Positions 56,805-64,000 of a stretch of DNA of 64,000 nt are shown in pieces. The stretch is taken from contig AP026538.1 in assembly GCA_026075535.2 (NCBI GenBank), forward strand, positions 10,230,001 through 10,294,000, read 5' to 3'. This DNA comes from Tricholoma matsutake. Lineage: Eukaryota > Basidiomycota > Agaricomycetes > Agaricales > Tricholomataceae. Both the position numbers and the translations under genes were made by a program. The notes beneath the pieces were generated by a model that was given only the letters and a program-made list of their open reading frames with translations, did no database searches and had not been told where the DNA came from. Position 1 is the first letter of the stretch. Each line of letters opens with the position of its first letter.

Positions 56805-57970
56805 TAGATCTCTTTTGACTATGTTTCCACCTGGAGAAAAAGACTCTTTTCCTCTGACTTGAAAAAAGTATCCTTTTTTTCCTTATTTTATACTAGACTT
56901 CACATTGATAAAAAGGATCATTTTGACATCATTTTCTCATCATTTTACCTGTGTTAAAACCTTGTTCTGTCTGTTGTGCTATTGACAAGTGAAGAACAAA
57001 TTTACAAGAGAGAATATGCAAGAAGGACGAGGTTACACGTTGATTCAATGAGTTCTATAGTACTACAAACAAGGGTTTATATTTCTAAGGGAACTTTAGG
57101 AGTATATGATAGGAGTATGAAAGAATAGTGATGTACTAGTACAGTAGAGTAAGAATAGGGTATTAGAGAGGGGAATTGAGAGTACAGAACAAGTAGTAAA
57201 GTACGAATTAAGTTGTGAAGTACAGATCAGATCAAGTATAGGATATGGAATAGGGTTCAGAATGGGACAGAACATGGATGATCTACACATATTGCAACTT
57301 TTGCATGTCACTGTACCAATCAGTGTTGTCTCCTCCAGTTTTGAATGTGTCCACCATATTCAAAATGTGCGAATGGAACTGAGGGCCTAGTCGGATTGGG
57401 AACCATGTCAGTGTTCAGATTTGCACACCTGTAAGGTACATGACAAAAGATAGGTGGTGGAGGCGCTGGTAGTGGATGAGTTATAAAAAATCTGTTGCAG
57501 AATGGCATAAGAAAACCAGTGGGGAAGATTGGCAGTGCTGCTCCAGCTGCAAATAGGAAGACAGGTTGAACAGGAATTCTGGGCAGGGGCAAAGCGTGGG
57601 CAGGGGCAAAGCAGGGACAGTGCTCAGTCCATAATAATGGACATCTACAAATCCAGCTGCAGGAGAGATGAGCCATATTCCACCAACTTGAATCTCTGTA
57701 TATGTGAATGTGATCCCATGTCCAATTGAGTGGTTGATGAGCTGACTATAAGGGCAACCTCAGCCTCTAGCAAAGGGAAATCCAAAGTTAAAATTATACT
57801 ACATAGTACAGGGATTGGGGATGCACCTAAATAACTTATGCACCTGTTTGATGTTGCTTTCCTTCAACATGAGGTGAAACTTATCTCTTGCGGCCTCCTG
57901 ATCTGCAGTGTATGGCACATCATCACCGCTTTCCATACTTCCATCATCCACATCTGCATTATCCCTCTTG
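56805..57970. other. No supported gene
   Basis: Mixed sequence. A minus-strand stretch near 57840-57940 (MESGDDVPYTADQEAARDK) ends at a GTGCATAAG donor-like site and could be an exon of an unknown gene, but nothing confirms it. Confidence 0.35.
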
Positions 57971-57977
57971 ACTCTAA

Positions 57978-58072
57978 CTGAGAAGACCACCACACTCGAG
58001 GTCGAGTCAAGGTCGAGTCCTCTGATACCATCGACAACGTAAAGGCCAAGATCCAAGACAAGAAGGGCGAGC
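57978..58072 (+). pseudogene. Ubiquitin gene fragment
   Basis: The plus strand encodes KTTTLEVES, then after a small duplication SSDTIDNVKAKIQDKKG. This corresponds to about residues 11-35 of ubiquitin with few changes. GGTCGAGTC occurs twice in tandem (58000-58008 and 58011-58019); the 11-bp duplication shifts the frame. No start, no C-terminal Gly-Gly and a stop soon after, so it is a captured or leftover fragment. Confidence 0.75.
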
Positions 58073-58079
58073 TCGTCCT

Positions 58080-58451
58080 TTAGTCTGGGAATATCACTGG
58101 CAAGGCCCTCATACTTATCGTCTCTAGCATTCTTCCTGACCAGTGCTCTGGATCCAATTGTCCTTCCATCTGGTATTCTTCTTTTGAGCTAAGCACCCAC
58201 TTCAAGTTTGCTTCTTCTTCTTCTTCTTCGTCCTCATCTTCTCCTCCCGAGTCGTCTCTACCCTCCTGATCAGAATGCCCATCCTGCAGGTTCTGATTGT
58301 CTTCTTCTGAGTCATCTTCCACATCGTTGCTATCCAACCCAGTAGACCTGTATAATAGTAGAGTTCTGGGATTGTCCTCCTGGCCCAACCAGTCGCTGCC
58401 AAGGATCGCTTCTTGTTTGCTATCCTCTTCTGGTTCATTTTCCTCTTCCAA
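58080..58451 (-). CDS. Acidic open frame, unknown
   Basis: A 123-codon frame beginning at ATG 58451 with long Asp/Glu runs (SGGEDEDEEEEEE) and no domain. Low complexity makes chance openness possible; it may be an exon of a gene that continues into 57.8-58.0 kb. Confidence 0.3.
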   Translation of the reverse strand: MEEENEPEEDSKQEAILGSDWLGQEDNPRTLLLYRSTGLDSNDVEDDSEEDNQNLQDGHSDQEGRDDSGGEDEDEEEEEEANLKWVLSSKEEYQMEGQLDPEHWSGRMLETISMRALPVIFPD

Positions 58452-58569
58452 AAATCACTGTATCACGTCTCGATTCTAATAGTAACAACGGTACGCAATA
58501 ATGACATTAATAAATAGAATCCCAGTCCCAATCCAAGAATACAAAAAAAAAAAAACCAATCGTCAATCA

Positions 58570-59455
58570 TCACAATGCCATGCCCATGCCCATACCTACA
58601 CCCAACCCCACGCCGACCAACCCCAGACTCACACCCATACCGACCACACCCCTCGTCCTCCCGGCGGCACTCTTCTTCCTACCACCAGCCGAAGCAGAGG
58701 GCGACGCAGAAGCAGACGTAGACGTAGATGCCGGCAAAGCCCCAATGGGACCCGTCTCCAGAGCCGATTGACCCGCAGTCGATGTAGCGCTCGCATACCT
58801 ACGAAAAAAAAAGGAAAAGACACACACAATAAGTACATTATACTACATGCAGAAAAAGATACTCACGCCGACGCAGCCTTGGAACTATCCACGCCCAAAT
58901 CTATCAAAACCCTATCTACGATATGAACGACGCCGTTGTTGACCAACACATCTGATTTTATAATCTTAGCGCTTGATGTGTTTTCGGTGATGACGTAGGC
59001 TCCAGAGGAGTTGGATGTGAATTTGAGAGATTGGCCCGAGTTTGAGATGAATGATGAGGGAGAGGAGGGGGTGGAGAGGAGGGTGGGGGAGTATCGGGAG
59101 GTTCCGTTGATGTACTTTGGAATAGGGTAGTTAGTTAGTTGGAGAGAGATACTGGAAAGAAAGAAGACGCCTACGTGGTTCCCCAATAAAGCCAACAACG
59201 CCGTCTGATTATTCGCCACACTAGCCAACGCAGACCCCGCCGCCGTAAGCGCGTCATTACTCGGTGCGAAAAGCGTGTAGCCCCTAGTCATGTCTGCGCC
59301 TAATGCTTGTGCTAGCGATGCGTTGGTGCCGTTTGGGTAAAACCCTGGAATGGTGATCATGCCAGCGAGATTGGATAGGGAGGAGAGTGAGAGGAGGGGG
59401 TTGGAGATGGTGGTGGGGAGGTCTGATGGAGGTGTGAGGACGCTGTGGACTGCTC
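58570..59455 (-). pseudogene. Fasciclin (FAS1) protein gene, 5'-truncated
   Basis: FAS1 domains mediate cell-surface adhesion; fungal members are often GPI-anchored wall proteins. Exons (minus) 59455-59176, 59114-58867 and 58798-58570, introns of 61 and 68 nt. One complete FAS1 domain is present, with TLFAPSNDAL (H1) and NGVVHIVDRVLI (H2). A Ser/Thr/Ala-rich stretch and a hydrophobic C-terminal tail rich in Gly, Val and Met follow, consistent with a GPI signal. Upstream, the linker SVLTPPSDLPTT that normally follows a first FAS1 domain is cut at about 59455, where repetitive GGACTGCTCCA sequence begins. The signal peptide and first domain are missing, so this is a truncated gene. Confidence 0.8.
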
Positions 59456-60166
59456 CAGGGCTAGCACACTATCGCTCGTTCCTTGTCACCATTCCTTTTC
59501 AACCTCCTGTCTTGTTGATAGGCTTCCATTGAAAGAACTCTTGGACTGCTCCGGAGTTCTGACAACTACACTTTGCATCGGAGAACTTTGGGACTGCTCA
59601 TAAGCTTTCATCTACATTTCACCTTACAGATCTCCCAGGTCAAAGCTCGCACATCGTTTCATTTACAGAGGCCTTCAGATCTCACACAGCCCACACATCC
59701 TTTTGAGGCTTTGGACTGGAGAACTTTTGGACTGCTCCAAAGTTCCCTGTCCTCTTGCTGCAGATTACATTACAAGTTTGGAGGTTTTGGATTGGAGAAC
59801 TTTTGGACTGCTCCAAAGTTCCTCTGTCCTCTCACTGCAGATTCATCACAAGCCTTTGGATTGCTCCAGAGCTTCTCCGCACGTTCTACCTGGTCTTCTG
59901 TCGCTGTGCTTTCCAGATTGCTACAAACCCCCTTGCTCACAATAAACCTGTGCCTTGTTTGTTACCTGGATGGGTGAGCCTTGTCTGCTGCAGTTTTTTG
60001 TCAATCCTCTGATGTTGAATTCCTAGCTTATCCCCCTTGGCGATCACTTTTATTGCTGGATCCTACTCTTTTGGTTGCGAAGTTGTGCTACCAGACCTAC
60101 AAATGGGACAAGTCATTGTTTACCTCCCCGAGGCAAAGGCCCTTGCCACCGTCTTTAGGAGATAAC
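59456..60166. repeat. Repeats with GGACTGCTCCA core
   Basis: GGACTGCTCC (or one mismatch) recurs about six times. Two long copies of GAGAACTTTTGGACTGCTCC with CAAAGTTCC lie near 59718 and 59795, 77 bp apart. Probably leader or LTR-derived sequence of an unidentified element that replaced the 5' half of the FAS1 gene. Confidence 0.5.
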
Positions 60167-60568
60167 TGTTAGGAAACCACCCCATTACCTAATAAACTTT
60201 CATTTTTATTTTATTATGTCGAATTACGCTATATGACGCCAAATGATGCTACATTTTGATAGCGTGAGAATTTTATTTCGCACGCATCAAAATGTATGCG
60301 CATGTATGAGTGTGTTGGTAACAACAATGTACAATATATGTAACATAGTATATAAACCCTAAATATATGCCTAGGGGACCCCAGTTGTGTTCTCTTAGGT
60401 ATTCCACCTATGTTTTCAGTGTGAAAGGCCTATCTCAACAAACTTACCTATTAATAACCCCTCGCATCAAAACCATCAATTTCCCCATCACGCGCGTGGA
60501 TCCCGCCCCCTTCTTGTAGAGAGAACCCACACGGTCTTAGCTAGCAGATAGTGGGTGTCGCCCTAACA
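60167..60568 (+). repeat. Candidate Gypsy-C 5' LTR
   Basis: TGTTAGG at 60167 and CCTAACA ending 60568 form TG/CA ends with a 7-bp inverted repeat. Leader follows to 61054. Alternatively the LTR extends to about 60914, just before GGCGCCCGAC. The right-hand LTR is needed to decide. Confidence 0.5.
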
Positions 60569-61054
60569 GAAGAACACAACTTCCCATATCAGTGTGCCTT
60601 CTCTTACTTGTGCATACGTCATTGTTTCACTGCACCACATCCAATTACTCATCCTTTCAGCATGAGCTGGAAGTACTTGTATATACATAATTTACCTTTT
60701 CTTTTGTAAGCCGACACCAGGCCTCGCCTTACATTGCAACTGCCAGTGATCGAGAGGCAGCGCTCATCATTAGGACAGCTGCAACCAGACAACCGATCAG
60801 ATCTGGTTTAGTTACGATTTACATCACTCTATTCGGACGACTATTTTAGTTACAAGCCAAATTCAGTGATATCTCCGAGATCAGGCACTGTTGGAAGGGT
60901 TGTTGATCCGAAGTGTCAAAATAGGCGCCCGACAAACGACGAACCATTGACGAACCTCGACGAACCTTATCACGTGACCCGTAGATGTTTGGAGAGGTCT
61001 CGAAGTAAAATTTTGAATTTGTTGAAGAAGTGATTCATCACAGATTCTACAATT

Positions 61055-62152
61055 ATGTCTGAACCTTCAACTTCTAATCCTGGTCCTAATCCTGTTCCCA
61101 TACCAGCACTAGAGGCGAAAATTGATGCGCTCACAGCACAAATGTCGCAATTAGTGTCAGTATTGGCAGCATCACAGCCCAGACAAGTGGAAGTACAGCC
61201 AGAGACAACAGGAGAAAGAAATGATGAGATGGAGGAGATGGTGGAGTGGATATTGCAGGAGGATGAGACGGTGGAGAAATCTGGAAATGGAAAAGTGCGC
61301 TTACCTAAGTATGTGCCCCCGCAAATCTTTGATGGTACCATGGAGAATACAAAAACCTTCATCAGCTCTATAGTATTATACATCCATGGGAGGAAGCCAG
61401 AGTTTCATACAGCCAAGTCTAGGATTATGTTTGCTCTCTCATACATTCAGGGGGGGAAAGCACAGTTCTGGAGAAATGAGGTTATTAATCAAATTGCCGC
61501 GGGAAATAAACCATTTGCAACCTTCAAGGAATTTCTGGAGAGATTGGAGGCACAGTTTGGAGACCCTAATCCAAAGGCGACAGCCAATGCTAAATTAAAG
61601 ACCATGCGCCAAGGTTCCTTAATGGCGGATGAATTTATTTTGCAGTTTAAAGCAGAAGCTTTCCAAACGGACATGGAAGAAGCCGCATTGGTAGAGTTTT
61701 TGAAAGCAGGATTAAATCCCTCTTTATTCAAGTCTATCTACTGACTACCTTCTATGCCAGAGAAGTTGGACGAGTGGTATAATTGGGCAATGTGCCTTGA
61801 CCGGCAATATCGGCAGGAACAGGCAGAGTCAAAGTTGATGTATGGAAGTAGTAAATTTGGAAAGTCATCAGGAGGAAAGTCCGAGAAAGGAAAGGTGCCT
61901 CAGGCGCAAGCTCCGAGGGCACAGCCACCAGCCATGGCAGTGACACCTATAGTTATGGAGTCAGCAGCACCAGCAGATGCAATGGAGGTTGATCAAGTGG
62001 GGAGACAAGCCCCACTTAGATGTTTTAACTGTGGGCAGTTAGGACACATTTCTAAGAATTGTAAGCAGAAGAGAAAGATCAGGAAAGCTACAATCGAGGA
62101 AGTGAAGCAGGAGGAAGGCAAGCAGGAGAATTTTGTGGAAGAGTCCCAGTGA
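61055..62152 (+). pseudogene. gag: Gypsy-C Gag
   Basis: ATG 61055. A Pro-rich start and a short coiled coil are followed by the capsid-type domain (ALSYIQGGKAQFWRNEV, FLERLEAQFGDPN). The zinc knuckle CFNCGQLGHISKNC (62021-62062) follows. One in-frame TGA (61742-61744) interrupts between FKSIY and LPSMPEKLDEWY; CGA fits. The frame ends at TGA 62150-62152, with pol in the -1 frame and open well upstream, so pol expression by -1 frameshifting is likely. Confidence 0.87.
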
Positions 62153-64000
62153 AGGTTTCCCCATTGGTGACCCAGAATCGTTACAATGTATTAGTATCCG
62201 AGGAAACCCAGAGTAAATCAGAAAAGGAAATCGAGGAGGAGTACAACTGTTGCGAATCATGCAACAAAGAAAATTGTCACGTGTCATTTCCAAAAACCCC
62301 TAAATTCTTTATTCGCTCTGTGCAAATAGAACCTGAAATCACCTTGACTGTTGGACTGAAGACGGTGGACACGCATGCAGCTATTGATGTGGAAGTGTTG
62401 CTTGACAGTGGTGCTACAGGATTATTTATTAATCGATCCTTAATTACCGGAAACGGTATTAACACATGCAAGCTGGCGCAACCTGTAATGGTGTACAATA
62501 TTGACGGAACAGTCAATCGTGGAGGAACTATCAAGGAGGAGGTGACTATGGTACTAAAGTATCAGGAGCATCAGGAGCAAGCCGTATTCGAAGTGTGCAA
62601 TCTTGGGAAAACCAATCTAATAATAGGATGTCCGTGGTTACAGAAGCATAATCCCGAAATTGATTGGAAAACTGGGAAAGTACAAATGACTCATTGTCCT
62701 AAGGAATGTAATGTGTATGGGAGGAAGATGAAGAAAGAAAAAAGGAAAAAGAAAGAGAAAGAATGTCCGAGGAAGTATTCTGTTACGATGGAGGAAGTGG
62801 AGGATGAGGAAATGCCAAATGGGGAAGTTCCAATCATGATTGAGAAAGAAGAGCAGAAGCAAACCTTTAGAGCAGTTCATGGAGGACAGTCGTGGGACAA
62901 GAATATTGTGAAGGTGGAGAAGCCAGTGGAGGAATGGGTGCCAAAAGTGTATCATGAACATTGGTCAGTGTTCCAAAAGAAGGAGTCTGAGCGAATGCTG
63001 GTGCGGAAGCCATGGGATCATGCGATCGAGATGAAGCCAGGGTTTGTGCCAAAGAAGTCAAAGGTATATCCATTATCTCCAATGGAACAAGAAGTGGATG
63101 CATTCCTGAAGGAGCAATTGCACAAAGGATACATACAACCTTCGAAATCACCCCAGACGTCACCAATATTCTTCATGCCAAAGAAAGACCAAAGGAAGAG
63201 GATGTGTACAGATTATAGGTATCTGAATGAGTGGACAGTGAAGAACATGTACCCCCTGCTGTTGATCTCAGAAATAATTGACAAGGTGGGAAAAGCCAAG
63301 GTCTTTACAAAATTGGATTTATGATGGGGATACAACAATGTATGAATAAAGAAAGGAGATGAGTGGAAGGCTGCATTTGCCATGCGTCGAGGATCCTTCG
63401 AGCTGCTTGTCATGTTTTTTGGGATGACTAATAGTCCCCCGACCTTTCAAAATATGATGCACAACATTTTCAAGGATGTAATAGACAAAGGCATGGTAAT
63501 AATATTTATTGATGACATTCTGATATTCACGGAGGATGAAGAGAATCATGAAGCGATAGTGCAAGAGGTGTTATGGAGGTTGGCGGAGAATGATCTATTT
63601 TTGAAACCAGAGAAGTGTGTGTTTGGGGCAAGCAAGATCGAGTTCCCAGGATTATTGATCGGCCCTGACGGGATCAAAATGGATCTGATCAAGGTACAGG
63701 CAATCACAGATTGGCCTGCGCCCACCCGTGTCAAGGAGGTTCAAGCCTTCTTGGGACTTGCAAATTATTATCATCGCTTTGTGCACAATTTTTCTAAAAT
63801 TGCCACACCCTTACATAACCTTACGCGAAAGGGAGTAGTGTGGAGGTGGGGAGAACAGCAGCAGACAGCGTTTGAGGAGTTGAAGAGGAAGTTTGTGGAG
63901 GGACCAATATTAGCCCCAGTAGATTTCACACGCCCTTTACGAGTGGAATCCGATGCATCCGATTTTGCTACTGGAGCAGTATTATCAATGCTGTGTGAAG
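62149..64000 (+). pseudogene. pol: Gypsy-C protease, reverse transcriptase, RNase H start
   Basis: Retropepsin signature VLLDSGATGLFINRS (62396). A Lys/Glu-rich spacer follows. RT begins around MEQEVDAFLKEQL and contains YIQPSKSPQTSPIFF, CTDYRYLNEWT and FTKLDL. TGA at 63322-63324 and 63343-63345 break the motif that follows KLDL; both become Arg if CGA. The catalytic box FIDDILIF is intact (63508). QAFLGLANYYHRF and the start of RNase H (ESDASDFATGAVLS) run to the window end. Confidence 0.9.

Larger units (their letters stand above)
60167..64000 (+). mobile_element. Gypsy-C, partial (continues beyond window)
   Basis: Candidate 5' LTR (60167-60568), gag (61055-62152) and pol (62149 onward) of a second, unrelated Ty3/gypsy lineage. 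It has a canonical CCHC knuckle and an overlapping pol frame. Three in-frame TGA codons show this copy is inactive. The 3' end is outside the window, so LTR pairing and target duplication cannot be checked. Confidence 0.85.

Overview
The window looks like a transposon-rich stretch of a mushroom-forming basidiomycete (Agaricomycetes). The reasons are intron-dense genes with 47-70 nt GT-AG introns, a fungal TET/JBP-type dioxygenase relic, gene families I know only from Agaricomycetes, Ty1/copia elements with a copia-type half-tRNA primer site, and chromodomain Ty3/gypsy elements. The species cannot be named from sequence alone.

Layout: 1-8.3 kb holds non-coding repeats, a degenerate minus-strand gene and a hAT-type MITE (5649-6136). 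Copia-1 (8327-13784, +) has two LTRs and a TACCT duplication. 13.8-22 kb carries tandem repeats and three decayed genes: a common Agaricomycete family of unknown function (15.6-16.9 kb), a gene with a C-terminal CxxC/HxxC motif (17.2-18.2 kb) and a TET/JBP pseudogene (20.1-21.6 kb). Gypsy-A (22371-24905, -) is a 5'-truncated chromovirus. 25-27 kb is repeats only. 28-38 kb is a TE-poor island with genes that read cleanly: a five-exon deaminase-fold gene (28143-29448), an unrecognised six-exon gene (32293-33413) and a multi-exon MACPF/perforin-like gene (35504-37963). The last two share a duplicated upstream block. 38.1-48.5 kb is a long foldback element whose arms contain inverted arrays of ~160-bp repeats. 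A solo LTR sits in its left arm, and Copia-2 (38881-44581, -) sits inside that solo LTR. Gypsy-B (49074-56799, +) is a complete but dead chromovirus. 57-60.2 kb has a ubiquitin gene fragment and a fasciclin (FAS1) gene that loses its 5' half. Gypsy-C starts at about 60167 and runs off the right end.

Two themes tie the window together. First, the repeats have decayed by CpG transitions. All 8 differences between the Copia-2 LTRs fall on five ancestral CpG sites. Nearly every in-frame stop is a TGA explained by CGA. The catalytic aspartates of two unrelated reverse transcriptases (Copia-1, Gypsy-B) and of two integrases became Asn through CpG changes. The TET/JBP copy carries the same kind of stop. 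The 28-38 kb gene island shows none of this. Second, Gypsy-A and Gypsy-B both carry, antisense to pol and next to the 3' LTR, a spliced gene with a charged helical N-terminus, a Zn(II)2Cys6-pattern cluster and an acidic tail. I consider this the best candidate for an undescribed system. Gene models come from reading splice signals and phase by eye; no database search was possible.
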